From Elizabethkingia bruuniana (GTDB lineage Bacteria; Bacteroidota; Bacteroidia; Flavobacteriales; Weeksellaceae), in contig NZ_CP014337.1 in the NCBI RefSeq assembly GCF_002024805.1, forward strand, positions 1,116,001 to 1,180,000: DNA of 64,000 nt. The letters run 5' to 3'. A model generated the notes under the pieces. It ran no database searches, was not told where the DNA came from, and saw nothing but the letters and a program-made list of their open reading frames with translations. The position numbers were made by a program, and so were the translations under genes. Shown piece by piece: positions 34,181 to 43,960 of the stretch. How positions within the stretch are numbered: position 1 is the first letter of the stretch; each line of letters opens with the position of its first letter.

Positions 34181-34888
34181 CTACGGTCTTTTTAGTACAT
34201 ACCCCATCCCGATAACCGTATGGATTAGTTTGCTATTATCCTGATTGTCCAGTTTCTTCCTAAGATAGTTTACATAAACATCTACTACATTGGTTCCCAG
34301 TTCATAGTTTACACCCCATACCGCATCCAGAATCTCGACGCGGGAAATAACTTTTTCGGGATTATTAAGGAAATAAACCAGTAGTTTGTATTCTGTTGAC
34401 GTAAGGTTTACTTCTTCTCCACCTCGTGTTACTTTCTTGGTATAGTCATTAACGATGAGATCCGAAAATTTATAAATATGTTCTTCATCGACTTCAGGCT
34501 CTGGAATTTCCGGAACAGGATTGTTACTGCTTCTTCTTAATAACGATTTTATACGGGCTACAAGCTCAATAAATTTGAAAGGCTTTACCAGATAATCATC
34601 ACCACCACTTTCCAATCCGAGGACTATGTTCTCTGAAGTCCCGAGCGCTGTAAGGAAAAGAATTGGTACCTGCTTATTGGTTTTTCTGATCTCTTTACAT
34701 ACGTCAAGACCATTCATTTCAGGGAGCATAATATCCAGGATAACAAGATCAAAATCATTAGCTTCTACCAGCTGTACACCGGTACGGCCGTCAAAGGCTA
34801 CAGAAATTTCATAACCTTTTTCCTGAAGTCCCTTCTTTATAAATGATACCACACTGGTCTCGTCTTCGATCAGAATAATTTTTTCCAT
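34181..34888 (-). CDS. OmpR-family response regulator
   Basis: 235-237 residues. The receiver domain has the acidic pair in ILIEDETSV and the phosphoacceptor Asp in LVILDIMLPEMNG, and Lys in FLVKPF. A C-terminal winged-helix (NLTSTEYKLLVYFLNNPEKVISR, GTNVVDVYVNYLRKKL) binds DNA. I prefer the start at 34888 (MEKIILIEDE) over the one at 34894. Transcribed first in the operon with its kinase partner. Confidence 0.95.
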   Translation of the reverse strand: MEKIILIEDETSVVSFIKKGLQEKGYEISVAFDGRTGVQLVEANDFDLVILDIMLPEMNGLDVCKEIRKTNKQVPILFLTALGTSENIVLGLESGGDDYLVKPFKFIELVARIKSLLRRSSNNPVPEIPEPEVDEEHIYKFSDLIVNDYTKKVTRGGEEVNLTSTEYKLLVYFLNNPEKVISRVEILDAVWGVNYELGTNVVDVYVNYLRKKLDNQDNSKLIHTVIGMGYVLKRP

Positions 34889-34996
34889 AAGCAACGAATG
34901 TTACAAAAATATAAAAATTGAAACGCAAACAAAACCCGGGCGTAAATGATATTTAGTAATTGGCTCTAAAATATGATCCAAAAAGGGAAGCAGCAA

Positions 34997-35341
34997 TTAG
35001 TTCTTTTTCACCAGCAAAATCCAGTCTTCTTCCAGAATTTTGTAACCCTGATCGTAAATAAACCGGTATTCAGAGCCGTTTTTATATGTAATAATCTGAG
35101 TAATAAAGCTGAAGTCAAAACCTAATGACAGAAGTTTTTGATGAGAAATTTTCGTTTTTCCTTCTTCATTGGCATTAAGCAGGATGCGATAATTTTTTCG
35201 CAAGCGGTTATTAATGTTCCGCATCAGGTTTGTATTGTCTTTATTTTGTCTGTTGTTATAGGCATTTCGGCATCCGTCCGAACAGAACTTTTTATCCGAT
35301 CGGCCTGATATTTTTTCATCACATTCCAGACAGAATTGCAT
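34997..35341 (-). CDS. Small zinc-ribbon protein
   Basis: 114 residues. The N-terminus holds CLECDEKISGRSDKKFCSDGC, a four-cysteine zinc ribbon typical of the DUF2116-like group. The rest (NRLRKNYRILLNANEEGK to EEDWILLVKKN) is a small alpha/beta region of unknown function. Monocistronic. Confidence 0.72.
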   Translation of the reverse strand: MQFCLECDEKISGRSDKKFCSDGCRNAYNNRQNKDNTNLMRNINNRLRKNYRILLNANEEGKTKISHQKLLSLGFDFSFITQIITYKNGSEYRFIYDQGYKILEEDWILLVKKN

Positions 35342-35592
35342 ATTTTTTTATTTAATTGTCTCAAATATAGTATTTAATTGTTTTAATTTATCTTATTTGG
35401 TTTAAATAATTACATGCTTTAATGATAAAAAAGAATATAAAATAAAAATCGTAACTTTTTGATATATAATTTTTTAGTTTCAGTTAAACGATTACAAATG
35501 ACTATAAATATTTTTTTACCGATTAAAACATTATATAACTTTCATCTTTGCTACAGAAAATCAATCGAGTTTAATCTTAAAATCATAAAGCC

Positions 35593-35916
35593 ATGTCACT
35601 AAGAAACAAAGTTATTTTATTCGGACACACGGGTAAAGATGTAGAAGTAACCCAGTTCGAAAAAGGAATTAAAGCTTCCGTTAGTTTAGCAACCAATGAT
35701 TATTATACCAATACACAGGGTGAAAAGATTGAAGAAACCCAATGGCACAATCTTATCGTCTACGGAAAGCTGGCAGAAGTTTTTGAAAAGTATGTTACCA
35801 AAGGCAAAGAGATTGCTATAGAAGGAAAATTAACGTACAGAAGCTATGAAGATAAAGACGGAAATATGCGTTATATTACTGAGATCAGAGTAGAGGAACT
35901 TCTGATGATGAAATAA
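35593..35916 (+). CDS. ssb: Short single-stranded DNA-binding protein
   Basis: 107 residues with one OB fold: NKVILFGHTGKDVEV, SVSLATNDYYTNTQGEKIEETQWHNLIVYGKLAE, KGKEIAIEGKLTYRSYEDKDGN. The usual Gly-rich linker and acidic DDDIPF tail are missing, so it cannot recruit SSB-interacting proteins in the normal way. It is probably a paralogue of the main SSB. No competence or conjugation genes are seen beside it. Confidence 0.92.
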   Translation: MSLRNKVILFGHTGKDVEVTQFEKGIKASVSLATNDYYTNTQGEKIEETQWHNLIVYGKLAEVFEKYVTKGKEIAIEGKLTYRSYEDKDGNMRYITEIRVEELLMMK

Positions 35917-35970
35917 TCAATAATATTCAGCCTGTTGTATCTCTATTACATTTATTTGCCACATTATGCT

Positions 35971-35978
35971 TATTTTTG
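35971..35978 (+). promoter_or_regulatory. -7 box of hisS
   Basis: TATTTTTG 22 nt upstream of the hisS start. Confidence 0.5.
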
Positions 35979-35997
35979 TGCTTTAGAGAAAAGATAA

Positions 35998-37350
<1,353 letters not shown>

Positions 37351-37352
37351 AT

Positions 37353-37376
37353 AAAACCACCGTAAGGTGGTTTTTT
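37353..37376 (+). terminator. hisS terminator
   Basis: 9-bp stem AAAACCACC / GGTGGTTTT with a GTAA tetraloop and T run. Confidence 0.88.
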
Positions 37377-37434
37377 ATTGTATAATATTAATGAAAAATT
37401 CATTTTAAATATTCTTATTGATATCTAAAATAGT

Positions 37435-37442
37435 TATATTTG
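37435..37442 (+). promoter_or_regulatory. -7 box of the DUF5684 gene
   Basis: TATATTTG 31 nt upstream of the ATG at 37474. Confidence 0.45.
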
Positions 37443-37473
37443 GTTTAATTAATAATTCTAAACAATCTAAACT

Positions 37474-37912
37474 ATGTTAACTATTTTGCAATCGTACGAT
37501 TCTTCGTACTATGATAACTCAGGCTCCGCGGCTGCAGGGGCGATCTTCGGAATTGGATTTCTGATTTTTTATATTCTTATATATAGCAGTTTACTTTTGC
37601 TGGTATAAGACATTTAAAAAAGCCGGAAGAGAGGATGCATGGGCTGCATTTATACCTTTTTATAACCTTATTGTCCTTATGCATATTATTAAAAAACCAA
37701 CCTGGTGGTTTATTTTATTCTTAATTCCGTTTGTCAATTTATATGCTTTCTTTGTTGCTGGAGATAAACTGGCAAAAGGCTTTGGAAAAGGAGAAAATAG
37801 CACTGTTTGGGGGATTATAGGTCTACTAACAGGGATGCTTGTTAATATGATTGTTTATGCTTTCGGTAGTGATCAGTTTGATTCTTCAGCAATTCCTGAC
37901 GAAACCGCTTAA
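37474..37912 (+). pseudogene. Frameshifted DUF5684-type membrane protein
   Basis: The frame from ATG 37474 reads MLTILQSYDSSYYDNSGSAA to GAIFGIGFLIFYILIY, then stops. A second frame continues as IAVYFCWYKTFKKAGREDAWAAFIPFYNLIVLMH and on to the stop at 37912. Joined, they make a roughly 145-residue three- to four-TM protein matching the DUF5684 pattern (AGxxxWAAxIPxYNxxVL). The break falls in a T6 tract and an adjacent TA repeat (37565-37585), both slippage-prone, so a lesion, a phase switch or a read error are all possible. Confidence 0.78.
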
Positions 37913-37934
37913 CAATATAAAGTAAAAATAATGG

Positions 37935-37959
37935 AAACCGCTGACTCAGCGGTTTTTTT
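37935..37959 (+). terminator. Terminator after the DUF5684 gene
   Basis: Stem AAACCGCTGA / TCAGCGGTTT followed by a T run. It overlaps an upstream extension of the next frame, supporting a start at 37991 for that gene. Confidence 0.8.
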
Positions 37960-37990
37960 ATTAACTTTAAGCATCAAACTTATTACAATT

Positions 37991-38809
37991 ATGAAAAATA
38001 CAATTTCGTCTTTATTTGTGATGGCTATATTAGTATTATCCTGTAAAAAGCAGGAGAATGCACAAGGAACAGAAATGCCAAAAGGGGATAGTATCGTCGC
38101 ATTAAAGCAGGATTCTGTTGTTTACAGTGATTCTATAAAGGCTACAGATTCGCTTACCATTGCTTATTCAGATAAAATTTTAGTTTTTCCGGATATAAAA
38201 GAGAAAGCTATTTTAGATTCGTTATATCCATTCATAAAACCTGTAGGTTATTCAAAGCCAGATTTGGCGGCCGCCGCTAAAAAAGCTGCTGAAAGTCTTT
38301 TTACAAAGGTCAAAAAGGATTATCTGGCAGACGGGCAGATTATGGGAAATAAATGGTACGAAGATAATACAATGCGTTTGAGAAGCTTTACCAATAATTA
38401 TCTTTCGGTAGAATATACATGGGCAAGTTATATGGGCGGAGCCCATGATAACTATGGCTTTATGGAGAAGGTTTTTGATTTAGAAAGTAAAAAACAATTG
38501 GTACTATCTGATATTACCTCCATGCCGAAAAAGAAACTGGAAAGTTTACTCATGAAAAACGTAGACAAAATACCTACAGGATCTCAGAATGGAGAGGGAG
38601 CTGTAAAAGTTTCGGATGGATTATTATTTGATAAAGTTACAGTAAACGATAACTTCTATTTTGATGATAAAAATTTGTATTTCCATTACAGTCCATATGA
38701 AATCGCTGCTTTTGCAGCCGGAGATATTACAATTCCTATTTCTTGGAAAGAACTGGAAGGAACTATAAATCCTGAATTCCAAAAGAGAATGAAAATTAAT
38801 ACGAAATAG
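37991..38809 (+). CDS. DUF3298/RsiV-type lipoprotein
   Basis: 272 residues from 37991 (MKNTISSLFVMAILVLSCKK; lipoprotein Cys18). The C-terminal half has the DUF3298 pattern seen in RsiV-like and PdaC-like proteins: LSVEYTWASYMGGAHDNYGFMEKVFDLES and ITIPISWKELEG. Precise function unknown; DUF3298 domains occur in anti-sigma and polysaccharide deacetylase contexts. Confidence 0.82.
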   Translation: MKNTISSLFVMAILVLSCKKQENAQGTEMPKGDSIVALKQDSVVYSDSIKATDSLTIAYSDKILVFPDIKEKAILDSLYPFIKPVGYSKPDLAAAAKKAAESLFTKVKKDYLADGQIMGNKWYEDNTMRLRSFTNNYLSVEYTWASYMGGAHDNYGFMEKVFDLESKKQLVLSDITSMPKKKLESLLMKNVDKIPTGSQNGEGAVKVSDGLLFDKVTVNDNFYFDDKNLYFHYSPYEIAAFAAGDITIPISWKELEGTINPEFQKRMKINTK

Positions 38810-38816
38810 ACCTATT

Positions 38817-39260
38817 ATGCAGAATTATCAGAATCACAGACGCTTTTATACGCCTCATCATTTTGTATTTTATCCTGTAGGACTTATCTTATTTGGGATA
38901 TCTCTTTACCGTATGGGGTATTCATTAGGAAATAATAATGGTGAATTCTGGATATGGTTTGTACTTTCAGGAGCCATATTTTTGATTATATGGATTGCTT
39001 TTATGATGCGGCAGCATTATGCGCTGACTCTACAAAACCGGATTATTGTAGATGAGGTGAAGTTCAGGTATTTTCGTTTAACCGGGAAAAGCATAGATGA
39101 AATGTCTTATACTTTTAACGAGTCTCAGTTATTTGCATTAAGATTTGCTAATGATGATGAGTTTCTAAAGCTTGTAGAAGATACTATTTCGGAGAATCTG
39201 AATGCAGACCAGATTAAGAAACGTATAAAAAACTGGAAAGCAGATAACAGAAGAGTATAA
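38817..39260 (+). CDS. DUF6526-type membrane protein
   Basis: 147 residues with two TM helices (FVFYPVGLILFGISLYRMGY, FWIWFVLSGAIFLIIWIAFMM) and a cytoplasmic helical tail with charged residues (DQIKKRIKNWKADNRRV). The start HRRFYTPHHFVFYP matches a Bacteroidota family of unknown function. It follows the DUF3298 gene by 7 bp, so likely one operon. Confidence 0.75.
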   Translation: MQNYQNHRRFYTPHHFVFYPVGLILFGISLYRMGYSLGNNNGEFWIWFVLSGAIFLIIWIAFMMRQHYALTLQNRIIVDEVKFRYFRLTGKSIDEMSYTFNESQLFALRFANDDEFLKLVEDTISENLNADQIKKRIKNWKADNRRV

Positions 39261-39267
39261 AGAAACT

Positions 39268-39298
39268 AAAAGACTTCATAGAGATGGAGTCTTTTTTT
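39268..39298 (+). terminator. Terminator
   Basis: 8-bp stem AAAAGACT / AGTCTTTT with a 12-nt loop and T run, just before the -7 box of the lipid-kinase gene. Confidence 0.7.
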
Positions 39299-39299
39299 G

Positions 39300-39307
39300 T
39301 ACCTTTG
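39300..39307 (+). promoter_or_regulatory. -7 box of the lipid kinase gene
   Basis: TACCTTTG 13 nt upstream of the ATG at 39321. It lies directly after the terminator of the previous operon. Confidence 0.5.
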
Positions 39308-39320
39308 GCCTTTCAAAATC

Positions 39321-40172
39321 ATGGACGCAGTATTTATCATCAATCCTTTTTCGGCAAAAAAGAATTATAAAGAATTTTTAGAAAAGCTTCAGCAAAAATA
39401 TCCTGAGGCTAATTTTATGATTTCTAAGTCGATAGAGGACACTCATCGGTTTATTGATGAAAACTTTGCTTCCACAGAAGTCTTTGTAGCTGTAGGTGGG
39501 GATGGTACTATTTCTACTGTTGCTCAAAAGCTAATCAATACAGACAAAATTCTGGCTGTTTTTCCGGCAGGTTCGGGTAATGGTTTTTCCAACGAAACCA
39601 ATTTTACCAAAAATATAGATACTCTTCTGCAAAAGATTAAACAGAAAAAGTTTCATAAGATTGATACTTTTACTGTGAATGGTAATTTATCTATTAATGT
39701 TTCGGGAACTGGATTCGATGGTGAGGTAATCAAAAAATTCGAAAAAACCAGCCGCGGTTTTACCAATTATATTAAAGTTACTGTAAAAACCTTTTTTATT
39801 TTCAAATCTATAAAAGTACAATTTGAAGAGAAGTACAAACAATATAACGGAGATTACCTGATGCTGAATGTAGCCAACACACGTCAGTTTGGTAACAATG
39901 CTTATATTGCACCACATGCTGATTACAGTGATGGGCTTGTTGATATTGTATTGGTTAAAAAATTCCCGTTATGGCATTCTTTAGCATTCGCCTTCAGAAT
40001 GTTTACAAAAAACCTGAAAGAAAATGAATACCTGACATACTTCCCGGTGTCGGAACTAAAATTCAGTGTGAAAAACTCCAAGGCATGGCACCTGGATGGT
40101 GAGGGAGTAGAAATAGGTTCTCCTATTGAAATAAAAGTTTTACCCCACAGCCTGAATATTCTGGTAGATTAA
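39321..40172 (+). CDS. Diacylglycerol/sphingosine kinase-family lipid kinase
   Basis: 283 residues from 39321 (MDAVFIINPFSAKK). It belongs to the YegS/BmrU-type lipid kinases: the nucleotide-binding VAVGGDGTISTVAQ, then FPAGSGNGFSN, and NVSGTGFDGEV in the second domain. Phosphorylates a lipid alcohol, perhaps diacylglycerol or a sphingoid base; which one cannot be told. I prefer this start because the box TACCTTTG lies just upstream. Confidence 0.9.
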   Translation: MDAVFIINPFSAKKNYKEFLEKLQQKYPEANFMISKSIEDTHRFIDENFASTEVFVAVGGDGTISTVAQKLINTDKILAVFPAGSGNGFSNETNFTKNIDTLLQKIKQKKFHKIDTFTVNGNLSINVSGTGFDGEVIKKFEKTSRGFTNYIKVTVKTFFIFKSIKVQFEEKYKQYNGDYLMLNVANTRQFGNNAYIAPHADYSDGLVDIVLVKKFPLWHSLAFAFRMFTKNLKENEYLTYFPVSELKFSVKNSKAWHLDGEGVEIGSPIEIKVLPHSLNILVD

Positions 40173-40197
40173 ATAATCTAAACAGGCTGAAAGAGAA

Positions 40198-40509
40198 TTA
40201 CCTTAAATTTTCCAGTTGCTGAAATACAGGCAGCATCAGCTTACCTCTTTCCGATAGTGTATATTCTATATGCAGAGGTTTTAATTTTATAATATTTTTA
40301 ACCAGCAGCCCTTCAGCTTCTAATTCTTTTAGTGCTGTAGCAATACTCTGTTTATTCGATCCTTCAATTTGTCTCAGTAAGCTGCTAAATCGTAAGGGAC
40401 TTTCAGTGGCTAAGCGAAAAATTTGAGGTTTCCATTTTCCGGATAATAACTTTAAAAGCTCTTCCGCAGGACAAGATTCATTATTTTTATTACTAATATT
40501 AGTAGTCAT
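40198..40509 (-). CDS. HxlR-family transcriptional regulator
   Basis: 103 residues, a single winged helix of the HxlR/MarR-like type: CPAEELLKLLSGKWKPQIFRLA, LRFSSLLRQIEGSNKQSIATALKELEAEGLL. Cys13 before the first helix is conserved in this family and acts as a redox or electrophile sensor in some members. It is divergent from a DsbA-type thiol oxidoreductase, 84 bp away, and probably regulates it. Confidence 0.9.
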   Translation of the reverse strand: MTTNISNKNNESCPAEELLKLLSGKWKPQIFRLATESPLRFSSLLRQIEGSNKQSIATALKELEAEGLLVKNIIKLKPLHIEYTLSERGKLMLPVFQQLENLR

Positions 40510-40593
40510 CTTTTTTTGACTTATTGTTAATTTGAGTCAGCTGTTACAACTTTGTATTACAGAAATCAAAAATAAATAATTAAATTTTACAAA

Positions 40594-41523
40594 ATGACTG
40601 AAAATAAAAATAACCCGCTTTTGTGTAATCCTGAAACAGGAGTATGTGAAATTCCTGAAACAGAGATGAATAATAATTATAAAACAGAATCTATTCGGGA
40701 TAAGCCTCTTAAGCTTATTTATTTTACCGATCCAATTTGTTCTTCTTGTTGGGGAATTGAACCGCAGCTGAGGAAACTAAAATTAGAATACGAAAACATT
40801 CTGGATATAGAATACCATATGGGCGGGCTTTTACCAGACTGGAGTTACAACAGTGGGGGGATTAGCAAGCCTTCAGATGTTGCGCATCATTGGGATGAGG
40901 TTAGTGTGTATTATGATATGCCGATTGACGGTGATGTCTGGCTGGAAGATCCTCTGAATTCATCTTATCCGCCTTCTATTGCTTTTAAAGCGGCAGAAAT
41001 GCAGGATAAAGATAAAGCAATAGATTTCTTAAGAATACTGAGAGAAATGGTTTTTCTGAAGAAGAAGAATATTACCAAATGGGAACATATAACCATGGCT
41101 GCCGAAGAAACGGGATTGGATGTTATAAAATTAAAAACAGATTTTGAAGGAGATGCAAAGAAGTTTTTTGAAGATGATCTGAAGTTAGCAAGAGATTATG
41201 GTGTTCGAGGATTTCCGACCATATTTATACATAATAAATCAGGGGAGAAGGATATGATCTATGGTACTAAACCCTATTCATTATTTGAAGCTGCAATTCT
41301 AATGCTTGATCCCAGTGCTGTTAAAAAAGAATATAGTAAAAACCAGGAAGTTCTTTTCTCAAAATACAATTCGTTAACTGCCAGAGAATTTTCTGAATTA
41401 TCCGGAATATCCCATAATGAGAGTGAGAAATATCTGGATGAACTTACTGATAATGGGATTTTAGAAAAATTAATGACTAAAAATGGATCTCTGTGGATTA
41501 AAAGATCTTCTGACAAAATATAA
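40594..41523 (+). CDS. DsbA-family thioredoxin-fold protein with C-terminal HTH-like segment
   Basis: 309 residues, cytoplasmic. A thioredoxin/DsbA (FrnE/SpxH-like) domain with active site DPICSSCWGIEPQLRKL (Cys49-x-x-Cys52), a helical insert, and the cis-Pro loop YGVRGFPTIFIH. The last 60 residues (TAREFSELSGISHNESEKYLDELTDNGILEKL) look like a winged helix. Homologues act in disulfide chemistry or as ClpXP adaptors for Spx. Divergent HxlR regulator next door suggests a redox-stress role. Confidence 0.85.
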   Translation: MTENKNNPLLCNPETGVCEIPETEMNNNYKTESIRDKPLKLIYFTDPICSSCWGIEPQLRKLKLEYENILDIEYHMGGLLPDWSYNSGGISKPSDVAHHWDEVSVYYDMPIDGDVWLEDPLNSSYPPSIAFKAAEMQDKDKAIDFLRILREMVFLKKKNITKWEHITMAAEETGLDVIKLKTDFEGDAKKFFEDDLKLARDYGVRGFPTIFIHNKSGEKDMIYGTKPYSLFEAAILMLDPSAVKKEYSKNQEVLFSKYNSLTAREFSELSGISHNESEKYLDELTDNGILEKLMTKNGSLWIKRSSDKI

Positions 41524-41663
41524 ATAAGAATAGATTTAATTATTTGTTTTTCAGTTGTTTGTTGTTTTCAGGTGTAGAATTTACTAAATGCAATATAGTT
41601 GCAGTCTACCATAAACGGCCTTAAAATCGAAAATTTCTATAAAATTATTGTAACAATTTGAAC

Positions 41664-41671
41664 TAAATTTG
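41664..41671 (+). promoter_or_regulatory. -7 box of the C1 peptidase gene
   Basis: TAAATTTG 49 nt before the ATG. Confidence 0.5.
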
Positions 41672-41720
41672 GACTCTTTAGTCATATTGAGACTTTAATC
41701 AATTTAATTCTAATTTTATA

Positions 41721-42917
41721 ATGAAGAAGAGAAACATGTTTTTGCTTACCATGCTTACGGCAGGAAGCATGGCTTTTGCTCAAGACAATTTGGTAAACAG
41801 CCTGAAAAACAATCAATCTGAAAATCCGGATTTTAAATTTACAGTAGTTAAGGAGTTAGGGAATACTTCTATTAAAAATCAAGGATCCTCAGGAACCTGT
41901 TGGAGCTACTCCGGAAACTCTTTCCTTGAGTCCGAAATGATAAGAATGGGAAAACCGGCTGTAGATTTAGCTGAAATCTTTACAGCTCGTAATGCTTATC
42001 ATGACAAAGCTAAACAGTATGTATTATTCGGTGGTGCTATTTCCTGGGGAGATGGTGGTGAATTACACGATGTAATCAATATGTACAAAAAGTACGGTGC
42101 AGTTCCTCAGGAGGTTTATTCAGGACTTCAGGCAGGACAGACCAAAAATAATTTTGGTGAAATGCAAAGCGTTATCAAGTCTATGCTTGATGCTTATGTA
42201 AAAAATCCTCATGGTAAACTTTCTGCAAATTGGTTAACAAATGTAGATAATGTATTAGACAGCTACCTTGGAGAATATCCAAAAGAATTTACTTACAAAG
42301 GAAAGCGTTATACACCACAGACTTTTGCTAAAGATGTAGTAGGAATTAATCCTGACGATTATGTAGAGCTTACTTCTTACAAAGATTATCCTTATTATCA
42401 GCGTTTTGTTGCTCCGATTCCGGACAACTGGAGCCATGATAGTATGTGGAATGTTCCGATGGATGATCTGACTAAGATTGTTGACAATGCTGTAGATAAA
42501 GGTTATACAGTAGGATGGGCAACAGACGTTTCCGAACCTTATTTCTCTTATAAAAACGGGGTAGCTTACGTTCCGGATGTAGATTTGAATAATATCGACG
42601 GTCAGACAAAAGCTAATCTTTTCAAAGGACCAAGACCTGATAAAAAAATTACAGAAGATATGCGTCAGGAAGGGCTTAACAACCTTACAACAACTGATGA
42701 TCACGGAATGCAGATTGTAGGATTGGCTAAAGACCAGACTGGTAAAGAATATTATATGGTAAAAAATTCATGGGGTGTAACCAATGATTACCAGGGATAT
42801 TTATATGTAACAAGACCATATGTACAATATAAGTCTACAGGTATTCTTGTACACAAGAATGCAATACCAAAGGATATCCTGAATAAATTGAAACCTAATA
42901 CAAATATTGGATTATAA
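41721..42917 (+). CDS. Secreted C1-family cysteine peptidase (bleomycin hydrolase/PepC-like)
   Basis: 398 residues. A signal peptide (MKKRNMFLLTMLTAGSMAFAQ) is followed by a papain-fold peptidase: KNQGSSGTCWSYSGNSFLESE carries the catalytic Cys, DDHGMQIVGLAKD the His, and YMVKNSWGV the Asn. The pattern is closest to the PepC/bleomycin hydrolase aminopeptidase group, which is unusual in having a signal peptide; the exported form is common in Bacteroidota. Likely degrades peptides in the periplasm or outside. Strong terminator downstream. Confidence 0.93.
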   Translation: MKKRNMFLLTMLTAGSMAFAQDNLVNSLKNNQSENPDFKFTVVKELGNTSIKNQGSSGTCWSYSGNSFLESEMIRMGKPAVDLAEIFTARNAYHDKAKQYVLFGGAISWGDGGELHDVINMYKKYGAVPQEVYSGLQAGQTKNNFGEMQSVIKSMLDAYVKNPHGKLSANWLTNVDNVLDSYLGEYPKEFTYKGKRYTPQTFAKDVVGINPDDYVELTSYKDYPYYQRFVAPIPDNWSHDSMWNVPMDDLTKIVDNAVDKGYTVGWATDVSEPYFSYKNGVAYVPDVDLNNIDGQTKANLFKGPRPDKKITEDMRQEGLNNLTTTDDHGMQIVGLAKDQTGKEYYMVKNSWGVTNDYQGYLYVTRPYVQYKSTGILVHKNAIPKDILNKLKPNTNIGL

Positions 42918-42941
42918 TCCTCAGATTGTTATAGAATAAAT

Positions 42942-42975
42942 AAAATGCCGAAAGACAGGTCTTTCGGCATTTTTA
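42942..42975 (+). terminator. Terminator of the C1 peptidase gene
   Basis: 15-bp stem starting AAAATGCCGAAAGAC with a 2-nt loop and T run. Confidence 0.9.
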
Positions 42976-42983
42976 TAAAAGTA

Positions 42984-43015
42984 AAACCCCGCAAGATTTT
43001 ATACCTGCGGGGTTT
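42984..43015 (-). terminator. Terminator of the glp operon
   Basis: 10-bp stem AAACCCCGCA / TGCGGGGTTT, 12-nt loop, T run on the minus strand. It follows the last gene of the minus-strand glycerol operon. Confidence 0.8.
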
Positions 43016-43111
43016 ATCTAATTGATGTTGTATTTAGATTTACTTTTTCTTATCTATAAACGATAAATTTTCTATTTTGTTGTTTTGTACATTAAGAAAA
43101 CATTACTTTTT

Positions 43112-43924
43112 CTAAAATACTGTTGCTGCCAGTTGTATACGGGCATATTTCAGAGCAGGATTCCACATAGCCATCATAGAGACCGGAAGCGTATAATGTT
43201 CAGTAATTTTCACATCTTTGCTCGCCTTTAGTCCTACATTTACAATCTGGAAACTGCTTTGGCCATTACCGTACAGGAAATTTCTGTCATTCAGTGCGAA
43301 TCCTGCTCCAACAAAAGCATTCAGATTAACCTTTTTGCTTTGAATAACAGGGTAGCTTACCTGTACATAAGTAGAATACTTGTTTTTATCATATGTTCTG
43401 TCTGGTTTCAGGACAACTTCTCCGGCATTGGCACCGCCATATAGCATAATGTCGGCTTCTACGTTCAGCGGAAATTTAGGCCCGAAAGTATAATTAGTTC
43501 TCAGGTCAATAATATGAGCAGTTCTTCTTCTGGAATAGCTGAAAATATCATCTGCTGCAACTGCTGTATTAATATTCCTTGAATTATATAAATCCCAAAG
43601 ACCTATATAAAAATTCTTATTCGAATACTGAACATAGTAATTGATCTCCTTATAATGGGTACCGTCACTGTCATTAGCCAGAGCAGACGCTCCCCAGATT
43701 CCAATTTTCCAGTTTCTATTTTTATCCAGAGCGTAGGAGAGGTTGCCCATTACTACAGGCTTATCAGTAATAATAAGTCCACGCCATAGGTGATTGTTCT
43801 GTATATTGGCTGTAAAATCCAGCCTGCCTGCCTTTTCTTCTGTTTTTAATGAGTCTGTGTTTTGAGCAGAAACTCCCACAATGCCTGAAAAAATCAGACA
43901 AAGTCTTAATAGGTTTTCTTTCAT
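43112..43924 (-). CDS. Outer-membrane porin-like protein in the glycerol operon
   Basis: 270 residues with a signal peptide (MKENLLRLCLIFSGIVGVSAQ) and alternating beta strands to a C-terminal aromatic (RIQLAATVF), as in outer-membrane barrels. LDFTANIQNNHLWRGLIITDKPV resembles the TorF-type putative porins. It is the last gene of the glpD-glpK-glpF cluster (36 bp from glpF), so it may let glycerol or glycerophosphodiesters into the periplasm. Function inferred from place only. Confidence 0.75.
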   Translation of the reverse strand: MKENLLRLCLIFSGIVGVSAQNTDSLKTEEKAGRLDFTANIQNNHLWRGLIITDKPVVMGNLSYALDKNRNWKIGIWGASALANDSDGTHYKEINYYVQYSNKNFYIGLWDLYNSRNINTAVAADDIFSYSRRRTAHIIDLRTNYTFGPKFPLNVEADIMLYGGANAGEVVLKPDRTYDKNKYSTYVQVSYPVIQSKKVNLNAFVGAGFALNDRNFLYGNGQSSFQIVNVGLKASKDVKITEHYTLPVSMMAMWNPALKYARIQLAATVF

Positions 43925-43960
43925 CTTATTTAGTGCGTGTTAATTAGTCAGATGCAAAAT

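Noticed and set aside
35593..35916. Short SSB as a sign of a conjugative element
   Set aside because: No conjugation, competence or plasmid genes beside it; it is next to hisS and chromosomal regulators.
42255..42704. 149-codon frame antisense to the C1 peptidase
   Set aside because: Shadow of a gene with complete catalytic motifs; composition implausible.
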